Below, one piece after another: positions 16,363-25,731 of a stretch of DNA of 64,000 nucleotides. The translations under genes and the position numbers were made by a program. The notes beneath the pieces were generated by a model. The model did no database searches. It saw only the letters and a program-made list of their open reading frames with translations, and was not told the DNA's origin. Source of the DNA: CAZPQK01 sp964588695. GTDB lineage: Bacteria; Krumholzibacteriota; Krumholzibacteriia; WVZY01; JAKEHA01. Where the stretch lies: the NCBI GenBank assembly GCA_964588695.1, contig CAZPQK010000014.1:21168-85167 (forward strand). The letters run 5' to 3'. Within the stretch, counting starts at the first letter, position 1. Each line of letters begins with the position of its first letter.

Positions 16363-18528
16363 ATGACGTTATCACTCGACATACCCTGGTTTGGTTTCCT
16401 TGCGCTGCTCGCGCTGGCAGCGGTGGCGGTTTGGGCCTATCGCGGTACAACGCCGTCGGTCAGCGGCGGCATGCGCGGGCTGCTCACTACGCTACGCATG
16501 AGCGCGTTTGTGCTGCTGGTGGTTCTGTTCGCCGACCCTCGCTGCGTACGCGAAGTGACTCGTACCGAGCCCGCACGAGTTATCGCGCTGCTCGATCACT
16601 CGGCGAGCATGTCGTTGCCTAACGCGCCGGGTGGGACCGAGACCCGCTTTGAAGCCGCCACCGAGGTTATGGACCGCCTGCGCAGGCAAGTCAGTCGCCG
16701 TGGAGGCGAACTGGAGGCCGGCCTTTTCTCGTCGCAGGTTTCCTTTGCCGCCCTCGATACCGCGCGAGCCAACGCGCAAGGGACAGATGTCGCTGGCTCG
16801 ATAGCCGAAGCTCTTCGCCGTTTTGAGGGCGAGAATGTAACTGCGGTTGTGGTGCTTTCCGATGGTGTAGACACCGAAGCGACGCTTGTTCGCAGTGCGA
16901 CCCCGGACATCCCGGTGTTTGCTATCGGTTTTGGCGATACCACTGCTCCCGAAGACGTGCGGGTTAGCGCGGTTGACTACAACAGTGTTGTGCGTGCGCC
17001 GGCACAGTCTCAAATCAGCGCGGCGATTGCGTACTCGGGGAATCGCACCAAACAGGTGACCATCCAGTTGATGGACGGCAATCGCACCGTCTTTAGTAAA
17101 GACACGACCATGTCGCCCGGCGTGTCTACGGTGAACCTCGACATTCCAGTGCGGTTTCCCACGCCCGGTCGTCGCGAGTTTGACTTGTCAGTGTCGGTTG
17201 TCGGTGACGATGCCGAGCCATCCAACAACTCCCGTGAGATTGTGATCGACGCGGAAAAGGCTCAGGCCAAGTTGGTTCTAGTCGACCTGGCCCCCGACTG
17301 GGAACTGCATTTTCTGACCCAGCTGCTGGAGAGCGATCCCACCTACACCTTCGAATTGTTCGGCCCGAGAGTCCGGCCTGCCGCCTCGGTAGGCAAGCTG
17401 CGCCCGCTCGAAGAGTTTCGGGCGTCACTTAATGACGCCGATGCGGTGGTGGTCCGCGCCATCGACGGTAACTTCATGTCCAGCGACAATGTGACCGCAT
17501 TGAAGAACTTCGTAAGGGAGCGCGGAGGCGGGTTGCTGTTGTTGCCCGGCCCGTCGTCGGTTTACGAAAGCGCCGCCGCGTGGTCCGGTCTGCAAGAGGT
17601 TTTGCCGTTGTCGGGGTCGGCTCCTTTCCGGTTCAACCTTCGCTACACCAGTGTTCTGCCGGGGGCGCAGGCGGGCACCAACCCGGTCACTGCTCAGTTG
17701 GTTCCGCTGCTCAATCAGACCGACTGGCAAGAGCGTAGTCCGTTGCTCGGCTACTACGGTGCGGTACGAACCAGCCAGGCCAGCCAGGTGTTGTTGTCAG
17801 TCCGTGGCGGATCTTTACCGGCGGTCGCGTATGCGACGCCCGGCAAAGGACGGGTGGCGGCGATTACCGTCGGGCCACTCTGGAGGTGGAAGTTTCTTGC
17901 TGACAACGTAACCGTTTACGACGAGATGTTGTCGCGCCTCATTGATGTGCTGGCCCGCGGCGAAGAGACCGATCGTTTCGTATTGACGTCGCGGAAGAAT
18001 GTTTTCGACGCGGGCGAGAGTCCGGAACTGGTCGCGGAGATCTTTAACGAGAAGATGCAGCCAGTGACGGGTGTGCCGGTTCGGGTTGAAGTTTCATCGG
18101 TTGATGCTGTTGGCAACGAAACGCCTTTGCGCCAGACCACGATGTCGCGCGAGAGCGCTCAGAACACTCGTTTTATGGCGTCGCTGCCGCCATTGCCGAG
18201 CGGTCGCTATAGGGTACGCGGCAGCGCCGAGCTCTCTGACCGCACCATCGCATCCAAGGCGGTAGACATTCAGGTCTCGACTACATCGGTGGAGTTCCAG
18301 CGCGTCAATCAGGATGCGCAGGCGCTGGGCGAACTTGCGCGCCGCAGCGGAGGCCAGTACGCGCCGGTCGCCGGCCTTGCGTCGGTGGTCGAATCGATGC
18401 CGCTGGCTTCGCGCGAAGTCGGGGCGCAAACCGAGGTAGTGTGGCGTACTAGCGCGTGGTTGTTCTTGTTGGTGCTAGGCCTGTTGACGGCGGAATGGTT
18501 AATCCGGAAGCGGGTGGGAATGATCTAG
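16363..18528 (+). CDS. VWA-domain membrane protein with amidotransferase-like segment
   Basis: A 721-residue inner-membrane protein. Two N-terminal membrane helices (WFGFLALLALAAVAVWAY and MSAFVLLVVLFA) precede a von Willebrand A domain at about residues 70-200 with an intact MIDAS (LLDHSASMS as D-x-S-x-S, and LSDGVDT). Ig-like strands follow (~200-290), then an amidotransferase-like Rossmann region (DADAVVVRAIDGNFMSSDNV, GGGLLLLPGP) and a single C-terminal helix (WLFLLVLGLLTAEWLI). This layout matches the large VWA/BatA-like proteins common in FCB and planctomycete genomes, whose function is poorly defined; other genes of such loci (MoxR ATPase, DUF58) are not in this window. No clear Shine-Dalgarno sequence is seen. 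The gene appears monocistronic or heads the following secreted-protein run. Confidence 0.8.
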   Translation: MTLSLDIPWFGFLALLALAAVAVWAYRGTTPSVSGGMRGLLTTLRMSAFVLLVVLFADPRCVREVTRTEPARVIALLDHSASMSLPNAPGGTETRFEAATEVMDRLRRQVSRRGGELEAGLFSSQVSFAALDTARANAQGTDVAGSIAEALRRFEGENVTAVVVLSDGVDTEATLVRSATPDIPVFAIGFGDTTAPEDVRVSAVDYNSVVRAPAQSQISAAIAYSGNRTKQVTIQLMDGNRTVFSKDTTMSPGVSTVNLDIPVRFPTPGRREFDLSVSVVGDDAEPSNNSREIVIDAEKAQAKLVLVDLAPDWELHFLTQLLESDPTYTFELFGPRVRPAASVGKLRPLEEFRASLNDADAVVVRAIDGNFMSSDNVTALKNFVRERGGGLLLLPGPSSVYESAAAWSGLQEVLPLSGSAPFRFNLRYTSVLPGAQAGTNPVTAQLVPLLNQTDWQERSPLLGYYGAVRTSQASQVLLSVRGGSLPAVAYATPGKGRVAAITVGPLWRWKFLADNVTVYDEMLSRLIDVLARGEETDRFVLTSRKNVFDAGESPELVAEIFNEKMQPVTGVPVRVEVSSVDAVGNETPLRQTTMSRESAQNTRFMASLPPLPSGRYRVRGSAELSDRTIASKAVDIQVSTTSVEFQRVNQDAQALGELARRSGGQYAPVAGLASVVESMPLASREVGAQTEVVWRTSAWLFLLVLGLLTAEWLIRKRVGMI

Positions 18529-18567
18529 TTTCAAGGTGGGTTCGTGTGCGAGTGAGGAGGTGCAGTG

Positions 18568-20232
18568 ATGAACCCTGTTCGGTTGCGGCAAACGCAACTA
18601 CTCCTTCCATTTCTCTTCTTTCTTTTTTCTCCCATTGAAATTGCATTTGCTCGGGTCGTCGTAAACGAAGTGTATTACGACCATCCGGGTGCGGATTCTG
18701 GCTATGAGTTCATTGAACTATTCAACGCCGGACCCGAGTCTGTCGACCTGGTGGGTGGATCGCTGTGGTTTCACAATGGAACCGGCGACGCCTGGGAATT
18801 GTTGTGGAACGCGCCACCGGCATCTTACCTGGCGGCAGGCGGTCTGCTCGTTATCGGCGGCGAGATGGTGTCGGCAGCCGACATTGTGGCTTCGCTGTCG
18901 CTACAAAACGGCGCCGAAGCCGTGCGTTGGCTCAACTCAGACGCTGTCGAAGACGTGTTGGGCTACGGCGACGTTTCTGCGCCCGGACTGTTTGAAGGCA
19001 CGGCCGTCGGAACAACGCCTTCCGGCCAATCTTGGTCGCGAATTCCCGACGGCGTCGACACGGACAACAACGCCGTCGATTTCACGCTACGCGAACCCAG
19101 CCCGGGACGTCGCAACCTCCCCGCCGACGACATCGGTGTTTCGTTTGCCAAACCCCAGGCCGTGCTGCCAGCGACAGGCGCTGGCGTTGTCGATGTTGTC
19201 GTTAGTAACCTTGGCGTTAACTCTGTGCCCGAGTCTGCGGTTCAAATGATTCTGGAAGATTCGCTGGACGGTGTTTGGCAGTCGCTGGCAACCGCCACTA
19301 GTTCGCAAACAATCGCGCCGGGGGCCGACTACGGGTGGCGTGTTTCGCTGCTACTTGTCACCGGCTACCACCACCTGCGCGCTCGGGCGGTGTATCCGAA
19401 TGACGAGTCGGTTGCCAACAATGTCGCACGCGGAACTCTAAGGGTGGGAACGGTCAAACTAAGGGTTTCGGAGGTCATGTCCTCGCCGCGTGAGGGTTGC
19501 CCACAGTTTGTGGAGATCGCCAACATTGGGGCGCAGTCCGAAACCATAGACGGTATCACGCTGCGTGACAAAGCCAACTCCCCGCGGACGCTCGTGAACT
19601 CCCCGGCTTTCTTAAGGCCGGGCGAGGTGCTTGTTGTTACCGAATCGATGCTTGAGCTATTTGCCTGTCACGGCGACGGCATGCCAGCGGTAGAAGTCGA
19701 CGGAAGTTGGCCGACGCTAAACCGTAGCGGTAGCGGAGGAGTCGCCGATTCGGTCGTCGTGTCCGACCGCTTCGGGCTGCCTATCGACGCCGTAGCCTAC
19801 CCGCCGCAGCCCTCCGCAACCGCCGGGCAAAGTCTCGAACGTGTCGACTTATTTGGAGGCCAGGACGCGGTGTGGCTGGTGTCGGGTTCCGGCGGTCCCA
19901 GCCCCGGGCGGATTGGCGACGTTGGGTTGGTGGAACCGCCGTCGCGGCGGGTGGACGTCTCACCGCGGTCGTTTGTGTCCGGCCAGGTAGTTCGAGTGGT
20001 GCTTTCGGAGCTCGCTGGACTGTCGGTTAGCGCGAGCGTGTTTGATCGTCGGGGGAGGCACGTTGCTACCATCGGTAACGCGCAGCGGACGCCGTCTGTA
20101 ATGCTTTGGACCGGACAGGACGATTCCGGCGCGTCGGTGCCAGCCGGCATCTATGTAGTGGCGTGCGAGTGGCGCGATGGAGACGGCACGACCGTGGCTG
20201 TCGACAGGGTGGTGATTGGGTGTGCGCGTTAG
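18568..20232 (+). CDS. Secreted protein with two lamin-tail domains and FlgD-Ig-like C-terminus
   Basis: A 554-residue exported protein. ATG 18568 is preferred over GTG 18565 because GGAGG (18556-18560) sits 7 bases before it. A hydrophobic signal peptide (LLLPFLFFLFSPIEIAFA) leads to a first lamin-tail domain (~30-150; VVVNEVYYDHPG, YEFIELFNAG), a CARDB-like module (~195-290) and a second lamin-tail domain (~300-430; LRVSEVMSSPREGCPQFVEI). The last ~85 residues form a FlgD-Ig-like domain ending in SVPAGIYVVACEWRDG, similar to sorting domains of neighbouring secreted proteins but without the canonical N-P-F motif. Lamin-tail domains in bacteria occur on surface and secreted nuclease-like proteins; no catalytic domain is seen. 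It overlaps the next gene by 11 bases. Confidence 0.82.
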   Translation: MNPVRLRQTQLLLPFLFFLFSPIEIAFARVVVNEVYYDHPGADSGYEFIELFNAGPESVDLVGGSLWFHNGTGDAWELLWNAPPASYLAAGGLLVIGGEMVSAADIVASLSLQNGAEAVRWLNSDAVEDVLGYGDVSAPGLFEGTAVGTTPSGQSWSRIPDGVDTDNNAVDFTLREPSPGRRNLPADDIGVSFAKPQAVLPATGAGVVDVVVSNLGVNSVPESAVQMILEDSLDGVWQSLATATSSQTIAPGADYGWRVSLLLVTGYHHLRARAVYPNDESVANNVARGTLRVGTVKLRVSEVMSSPREGCPQFVEIANIGAQSETIDGITLRDKANSPRTLVNSPAFLRPGEVLVVTESMLELFACHGDGMPAVEVDGSWPTLNRSGSGGVADSVVVSDRFGLPIDAVAYPPQPSATAGQSLERVDLFGGQDAVWLVSGSGGPSPGRIGDVGLVEPPSRRVDVSPRSFVSGQVVRVVLSELAGLSVSASVFDRRGRHVATIGNAQRTPSVMLWTGQDDSGASVPAGIYVVACEWRDGDGTTVAVDRVVIGCAR

Positions 20233-20956
20233 CATCATTGCTACTTTGTGCGTGCTTGCGGGCTTTATTAACGAGGCGAGCGCGCAACTCGAGTGGACCA
20301 GGATCGAACGCTTCCACGGGCGAGCGTTGCACGAAAGCCATGCCCGCATGACCGCCGCGGTTGCGTTGAGCGATCACTTTGGTGGATTGGGCTTGCACAG
20401 TTCGCTGGCGTACGTGGCCGTGCCGGCAGGTGTCGGAGCGCTGTCTGTGATGACCGAAGACTGGCGGGCGGACATCGGTCTGCATCGCACATCGCATGTA
20501 ACCTTGAGCTTCGGTCGGAGGGTTCGTTTCGCGGTAACGTCCCGGCTCGATCAGGTGCGCCTGGCCGGATTCCCGTGGGAACACGCAGCATCATTGGGTG
20601 GTTCGGCGGCAGTCGCGATCTCCGATTCGCTTGGCGCAGGCGTCGCGTTCTATGACCTGCGTTCGAACTCTGCTAGCCCGCTGCCCGTGTCGGCGGTGGC
20701 GCAAGTGCGTTGGCAAGCTTCGGTGGTCGGCACATCGGTGGGGCTGGCGTTACGGCGCGATCGCCGTCCCGACATTTTTGTGGCCAGCTCAGTCTCCGCG
20801 TACGCACTAACTGTGAACTCCGGTTTTGCCACCGACACGCAAGCGCCGTGGATCGCGATTCGTGTTCGTCGTTCACGGTTTTCGCTGGAGGCTCGCTCGG
20901 ATTTTCATCCTGTGCTGGGCGTCACCAAAACGGTGGGGTTGCTATGGCGCGGCTAG
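20222..20956 (+). CDS. Predicted outer-membrane beta-barrel protein, PorV-like size
   Basis: A 244-residue protein started at GTG 20222, inside the end of the preceding gene; TTG 20216 is an alternative. It has a signal peptide (VSIIATLCVLAGFINEASAQ) and then alternating amphipathic strands with Gly and aromatic residues, e.g. HVTLSFGRRVRFAVTSRLDQ and AVAISDSLGAGVAFYDL. The strand pattern fits a small outer-membrane barrel; no family-specific motif is recognised. It lies between a secreted lamin-tail protein and a larger barrel with overlapping ends, so the three are probably made together. It is unclear whether it exports the upstream protein. Confidence 0.6.
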   Translation: MRVSIIATLCVLAGFINEASAQLEWTRIERFHGRALHESHARMTAAVALSDHFGGLGLHSSLAYVAVPAGVGALSVMTEDWRADIGLHRTSHVTLSFGRRVRFAVTSRLDQVRLAGFPWEHAASLGGSAAVAISDSLGAGVAFYDLRSNSASPLPVSAVAQVRWQASVVGTSVGLALRRDRRPDIFVASSVSAYALTVNSGFATDTQAPWIAIRVRRSRFSLEARSDFHPVLGVTKTVGLLWRG

Positions 20957-22275
20957 TTGTGGCAATCGCGGCTGCTTTCGCATGCGCACCCTTTATTGTG
21001 TCGGCGCAAACGCCGGAGGCGGTGGATTCGGTACTCGCGGTGAACAATGGCGACCCCGTCGCGCTCAACGACTGGCTGGAGCGGTTCTATCAGACGCGCG
21101 GGCGCTTGCAGATCACTCACGGAGGAGAACTTAGAGTGAGGGGAAGCCTTAGCGGAGCGCGATGGGCGGCGTCGGGGTATTCCGATGAAGCCGAGTCGCA
21201 CGGATGGATAAGGTTTCGAACCGTCGGTGTCGAGGTGGTTGGCGGTGGCCTTCGTCCGTTCTTTGGAAGCGGTTTGTTGTTGGGGGGTGGTTCCAGTGTG
21301 ACGTCGTCGTGGTCACCACTAACAGCGTCGCCGTCGACCGCGGCAAGCGCACCCGATGGCGCGATGGTTCGAGTGGGATCGGCCCGGCACGGTGTCGTGT
21401 TGGGACATTGGGGCCGTTCGCCGTTTGCGTCATGGGCGGGTGCGTACGCGACCATAAACGGTATCGAAGTTCTTTTTGCCCGCCCCCGATCGAGCAAGGT
21501 TGCTAGCCTGGGGGTGCGGAGCGGTCAACAGTCGGGATGGAGTGCAGAACTTGCCCGGGCCGGTGGACGACGCTTTTTTGCGACGCGGGCGTGGAGTGAC
21601 CAACACAGTGTGTCTGCATTTCGTCGCCCTTACTTGACCGGAGCTGCGCGATACCAGCCCGTTCACGTGGCCTTTAACCGTGTGGCCAGTGGTGTCGCGG
21701 TTGAACGTCGGTGGCGCGTGCTAAGAGCTTCCGCACGTCTTCGGGAAATCCGCGACATCGACGAACGGTCGCAAGAACTTCGCGGAGACTTTATTGGCTT
21801 TCGCAATTTTCGTGACGTTCGGTTCACGCTGTCCGGTTATGTGATTCACGACTGGCGCCATTCTGATGCCAACAACGTTGTGACTACCCTGGTCGATCGC
21901 GAACATGAACTACGACAAGTTGTGCGACTTAGTGTTCGGGTTCCCGCTGGTGGCGGTTGGTCTCACGTTTGGCGCGTCGGTGTTTCCACACGCAGTGCTC
22001 GACGCGGCGGGGATATCAGTCAAAGGCTGGAACTTGATCGCGGTTGGTTCGGAGGCGAGGCCAGCGCGAGTCTAACTACCGGGCTGGTTGAATTGGCCGA
22101 CCCGTCGTGGGCAGCCAGTCTATCGGATCTGGTAGCACTTCCGGACGATCGCGACGGCGCCAGCACTCGGCTGCGACTATGGTTGCGGGCGGCGGGCTGC
22201 CGCGCAGAGGCAATCGTAAGCGAGTCGGCGCAGGGCGACAGGAGGCTGTGGATGACGCTGTCCCTGGTCGGCTAA
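20944..22275 (+). CDS. Predicted outer-membrane beta-barrel protein
   Basis: A 443-residue protein started at ATG 20944, overlapping the previous gene by 13 bases; the open frame extends further upstream but lacks a signal peptide there, whereas this start gives MARLVVAIAAAFACAPFIVSA. A short helical segment follows (VDSVLAVNNGDPVALNDWLE), then amphipathic strands through the rest of the protein, with GGGLRPFFGSGLLLGGG reminiscent of the barrel part of helix-hairpin-helix/ComEA-like outer-membrane proteins of Bacteroidetes. The hairpin motif itself is not convincing. It is Arg-rich and lacks Cys except near the C-terminus. Function is unknown. Confidence 0.6.
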   Translation: MARLVVAIAAAFACAPFIVSAQTPEAVDSVLAVNNGDPVALNDWLERFYQTRGRLQITHGGELRVRGSLSGARWAASGYSDEAESHGWIRFRTVGVEVVGGGLRPFFGSGLLLGGGSSVTSSWSPLTASPSTAASAPDGAMVRVGSARHGVVLGHWGRSPFASWAGAYATINGIEVLFARPRSSKVASLGVRSGQQSGWSAELARAGGRRFFATRAWSDQHSVSAFRRPYLTGAARYQPVHVAFNRVASGVAVERRWRVLRASARLREIRDIDERSQELRGDFIGFRNFRDVRFTLSGYVIHDWRHSDANNVVTTLVDREHELRQVVRLSVRVPAGGGWSHVWRVGVSTRSARRGGDISQRLELDRGWFGGEASASLTTGLVELADPSWAASLSDLVALPDDRDGASTRLRLWLRAAGCRAEAIVSESAQGDRRLWMTLSLVG

Positions 22276-22355
22276 ACGCTTTGACAGCAAAGGGCTGCGC
22301 TGTTAGCCTCACCAAAAGGGAACGACCGACACATTAGCAAAAGGGACACCGGACA

Positions 22356-23519
22356 ATGGCGCTTACACTCGCCAAGCGAATGGATCATTTGGGCACGGAA
22401 ACCGCGTTCGAGATTCTGGCCCGCGCCAAGGCGCTGGAGGCGCAAGGCAAAGAGATTATCCATTTGGAGATCGGGGAGCCCGACTTCGATACCCCCAAAA
22501 ATATTGTTGAGGCTGGTGTTGAAGCGTTGCGAGGCGGGTATACCCACTACGGCCCTTCCGCCGGGCTGCCGCAGGCTCGCGAAGCCATAGCAAACTACGT
22601 GTCGCGCGACCGCGGTGTAACGGTCGAGCCTAATCAGATTGTCGTCACGCCCGGCGCTAAGCCGATCATTTTTTTTGCGTGTATGGCCCTGCTCGACGAA
22701 GGCGACGAAGTTATTATTCCCAACCCGGGATTTCCCATTTACGAAAGTATGATTACCTACCTGGGTGCCAGGGCCGTGCCGGTGCAACTTCGTGAAGATC
22801 ACGGTTTCGCCTTTGATCCCGACGAGTTGGAAGACCTTGTTACCGATCGCACAAAAATGATTGTGGTGAATTCACCGCAGAACCCGACTGGTGGCGTTTT
22901 GCCGTCTTCGACGCTCGAGCGCGTGGCCAAACTGGCAAACGACCGCGACCTGTACGTTTTCTCCGACGAGATCTATTCGCATGTGTTGTACGAAGGTACC
23001 CACGACACGGTCTATCGTTTTCCAGGCATGCCCGAACGAACGATAATCCTGGACGGGCATTCGAAAGCGTACGCCATGACCGGGTGGCGGTTGGGGTATG
23101 GTGTAATGCCGCCCGCACTGGCCGAAAAGATCGCGAAGTTGATGACCAACTCGAACAGCTGTACCGCGAGTTTTACTCAGATGGCTGGCATCGAGGCGCT
23201 AAACGGCCCGCAGGACAGTGTAGATACGATGGTGTCCGAATTTAAGGCACGGCGCGACCTGATCGTCGACGGACTCAACCAGATTCCGGGCATTACTTGC
23301 CACAAACCGCTCGGCGCGTTTTACGTATTCCCCAACATTACGGCAACGGGCCGCAAGTCAAAGGAATTGGAAACCCTCCTGTTGGAAACCGCCGGCGTCG
23401 CCGCGCTGGCCGGTACGTCATTTGGCGAGTTTGGTGAAGGCTATCTGCGCTTTTCTTACGCAAACTCGCAGGACAACATTCGGCGTGCGCTCGAAAAGAT
23501 CGCCGACACTTTGAGCTAA
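22356..23519 (+). CDS. Class I/II pyridoxal-phosphate aminotransferase (aspartate aminotransferase-like)
   Basis: A 387-residue fold-type I aminotransferase. It shows EIGEPDFDTP near the N-terminus, YGPSAGLPQAREAIANY, the NSPQNPTGG cofactor/substrate motif (Asn176) and the Schiff-base lysine in DGHSKAYAMTGWRLGYG (Lys237). Length is normal for the aspartate/aromatic aminotransferase group, which exchanges amino groups between amino and 2-oxo acids in the cytosol. The substrate cannot be read from sequence by eye. It heads a compact run: carbamate kinase starts 3 bases after its stop, then LarA-like, PurD and Sua5. Confidence 0.92.
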   Translation: MALTLAKRMDHLGTETAFEILARAKALEAQGKEIIHLEIGEPDFDTPKNIVEAGVEALRGGYTHYGPSAGLPQAREAIANYVSRDRGVTVEPNQIVVTPGAKPIIFFACMALLDEGDEVIIPNPGFPIYESMITYLGARAVPVQLREDHGFAFDPDELEDLVTDRTKMIVVNSPQNPTGGVLPSSTLERVAKLANDRDLYVFSDEIYSHVLYEGTHDTVYRFPGMPERTIILDGHSKAYAMTGWRLGYGVMPPALAEKIAKLMTNSNSCTASFTQMAGIEALNGPQDSVDTMVSEFKARRDLIVDGLNQIPGITCHKPLGAFYVFPNITATGRKSKELETLLLETAGVAALAGTSFGEFGEGYLRFSYANSQDNIRRALEKIADTLS

Positions 23520-23521
23520 CG

Positions 23522-24463
23522 ATGTCCCTCGATCATTTGGATGTTGTAGCCCTCGGTGGCAACGCGCTGCTGCCGTCGGAGGGAAAGGGAACCATTGGCG
23601 AACAGTTTGCGGTAACGCGCACGACAATGTTTGCGGTCGCGGAGCTGGTTGCATCTGGGCGCACGGTTGTGCTCACCCACGGTAACGGTCCGGTTGTCGG
23701 CAACATTCTCATGCGCAACGAGCACGCTCGCGAACTGGTGGCGCCAATGCCTTTGGGGATCTGTGTTGCCGACTCGCAAGGCGGAATGGGCTACATGATC
23801 CAACAGGTGTTGCGCAATGCATTAATGGCGCGCGGCATCGACCGTGAGGTGGTTACCGTGGTTACCCAAATTCGGGTGGCGGCCGACGACCCCGCGTTGG
23901 ACACCCCTTCGAAGCCGGTTGGCCCGTTCTTTAACGAAGCCGACGCCAAAGACCGCCAGGCCGAAGGGTGGGTGATGGCCGAGGATAGTCGCAAGCGCGG
24001 ATTCCGCCGACTGGTACCCAGCCCGCGCCCGGTTGATATTGTGGAACTGGAAACCATTCGTCGACTGGTTGACACTGGCGCCATTGTGATTGCTGTGGGG
24101 GGTGGAGGTATTCCTGTTATTGATGCCGACGGGCAACTTGAAGGAGTCGAAGCGGTCGTCGACAAAGACTTCGCCTCGTCGGTCTTGGCGTGGCACCTGC
24201 GAGCGGAGCGTTTCATAATCGTCACCGAAATTGATGCCGTCTACGAATCGTTCGGAACGCCAGAGCAGCGTGCGCTTCGCCACATGGCTTCGCATGCGGC
24301 GCTGGCGATGTCAGAGCAACTTCCGGACGGTAGTATGGGGCCCAAGTTGGAATCCGCTGCGCGTTTTGCCGCGACCACTGGGCGCCCAGCCTATATTACC
24401 GCGACCGACAATATCCTAACGACGCTAGCCGGCGAAACCGGCACTAGAATCGCGGACGAATGA
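23522..24463 (+). CDS. arcC: Carbamate kinase
   Basis: A 313-residue amino-acid-kinase-fold enzyme. VVALGGNALLPSEGKGT opens the protein, followed by LTHGNGPVVGNILMRNEHA and a PSKPVGPFF segment characteristic of carbamate kinases, then GGGGIPVID and the DKDFASSVLAW region. It interconverts carbamoyl phosphate plus ADP with ATP plus carbamate. Arginine deiminase and ornithine carbamoyltransferase genes, its usual partners, are absent here; neighbours are an aminotransferase and a LarA-like racemase (4-base overlap). The physiological pathway is therefore unclear. Confidence 0.93.
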   Translation: MSLDHLDVVALGGNALLPSEGKGTIGEQFAVTRTTMFAVAELVASGRTVVLTHGNGPVVGNILMRNEHARELVAPMPLGICVADSQGGMGYMIQQVLRNALMARGIDREVVTVVTQIRVAADDPALDTPSKPVGPFFNEADAKDRQAEGWVMAEDSRKRGFRRLVPSPRPVDIVELETIRRLVDTGAIVIAVGGGGIPVIDADGQLEGVEAVVDKDFASSVLAWHLRAERFIIVTEIDAVYESFGTPEQRALRHMASHAALAMSEQLPDGSMGPKLESAARFAATTGRPAYITATDNILTTLAGETGTRIADE

Positions 24464-25731
24464 GAATCGATTTGCGATACGGAGAATCGTCGTCGTCGGT
24501 GTTGCTGCCCGACGATGCCGATCCATTTTTTCTTACCGTAAAAGCCCAGCCGCTTGATGACCCGATAGCTACATTGCGCAAATCGTTGGAGCGTCCTCAT
24601 AACTCGCCCGCTCTTCGCGATCGCCTCACCCCTGCGTCGCGAGTGCTGGTGCTTATCGCCGACCTGACTCGCGGCGGCCCCGCGAAGGAACTACTTCCAC
24701 CGTTCTTGGAATACCTGACCGAAGCCGGAGTGCCGAGCGGAAGTATTAACGTGTTGGTGGCACGTGGTACTCATCGCGAACTGTCAGAAGACGAGCGCAG
24801 TTTCTTTAAGTCGATCGCGCCAATCAAGGTTAGCGAACACGACTGCGACGACAGCGCGTCTGTTTCGGCTCTTTTGCTAACCTCGCGAGGGACACCGGTA
24901 CGAGTGAATCGAGCAATACGGGATGCCGACCTGGTCGTGCTGTTTTCGTCGGTGTCATTTCACTACTTCGCCGGTTTTGGTGGAGGGCGAAAGCTGGTTT
25001 TGCCGGGAAGTTCCGACCGAAGTGCGATTATGTCCAATCATCGCCTCGCGCTACTCGACACCCAACCGGTTCAACTGCATCCAGAGTGTCGGCCCGGCAA
25101 CCTAAGCGGGAACCCGGTGCACGAAGATATGATGGAGGCGCTGGCCGCTCTCCCCAACACATTCGCGGTAAACTTTTTTGCAGCGTCTGACGGAGACGCT
25201 GCGTTTATAAACGCCGGCGACCCGGTGGTCAGCCACGCCGTGGCTTGCGAGGCATATCGCGCGTCGCACACCGCCCAGGTGCCCCAGGCCAGTGGCATTG
25301 TCATTGTTGGCTGTGGCGGACGCCCCTACGACATTAACCTGCTTCAGGCTCACAAAGCGCTACGACATGCAGCTCATGCGGCAACCAGGGGCGCTCACAT
25401 ATTGTTTTATGCCGAGTGTCCCGAAGGAATTGGCTCTCCGAGTTTGCAGAAGGCGTTGGAGGGTGATCACAAGAAGTTTCTGGACTCGGCGTGGAACGAC
25501 TACGGGCTTAACAATCAAACCGCTGTGTCTTTGCTGGGGCTAACCACCAGCCATCGGGTGGGGCTTGTGTCTGCTTTGGATGAGGAAGTTGTCGGGGCGG
25601 CGGGTATGGTTCCGTGCGACAACCCAGAAGCGTTTATCGCCGAAGCGATTGATGCGCACCCCAAGAGTTCAATAGCGGTGATGCCCTACGGCGGGCAGTG
25701 TCTGCCGAAACTGGCTAAGGAGTCTTTATGA
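24460..25731 (+). CDS. larA: LarA-family nickel-pincer racemase (lactate racemase-like)
   Basis: A 423-residue LarA/DUF2088 protein. It has the ADLTRGGPAKELLP motif, GTHRELS with His105, SFHYFAGFGGGRKLVLPG with His168 and Lys178, and SNHRL with His194. These match the four key positions of lactate racemase (His108, His174, Lys184, His200 in the Lactiplantibacillus enzyme), where Lys184 tethers the nickel-pincer nucleotide. LarA homologues act on several 2-hydroxyacids, so lactate is not certain. The LarB, LarC and LarE maturation genes are not in this window. The ATG overlaps the carbamate kinase stop (ATGA), and its own end overlaps purD by 4 bases. Confidence 0.88.
   Translation: MRIDLRYGESSSSVLLPDDADPFFLTVKAQPLDDPIATLRKSLERPHNSPALRDRLTPASRVLVLIADLTRGGPAKELLPPFLEYLTEAGVPSGSINVLVARGTHRELSEDERSFFKSIAPIKVSEHDCDDSASVSALLLTSRGTPVRVNRAIRDADLVVLFSSVSFHYFAGFGGGRKLVLPGSSDRSAIMSNHRLALLDTQPVQLHPECRPGNLSGNPVHEDMMEALAALPNTFAVNFFAASDGDAAFINAGDPVVSHAVACEAYRASHTAQVPQASGIVIVGCGGRPYDINLLQAHKALRHAAHAATRGAHILFYAECPEGIGSPSLQKALEGDHKKFLDSAWNDYGLNNQTAVSLLGLTTSHRVGLVSALDEEVVGAAGMVPCDNPEAFIAEAIDAHPKSSIAVMPYGGQCLPKLAKESL

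Noticed and set aside
22276..22355. Riboswitch or leader before the aminotransferase operon
   Set aside because: The 80-base gap shows no recognisable aptamer or terminator/antiterminator hairpin.
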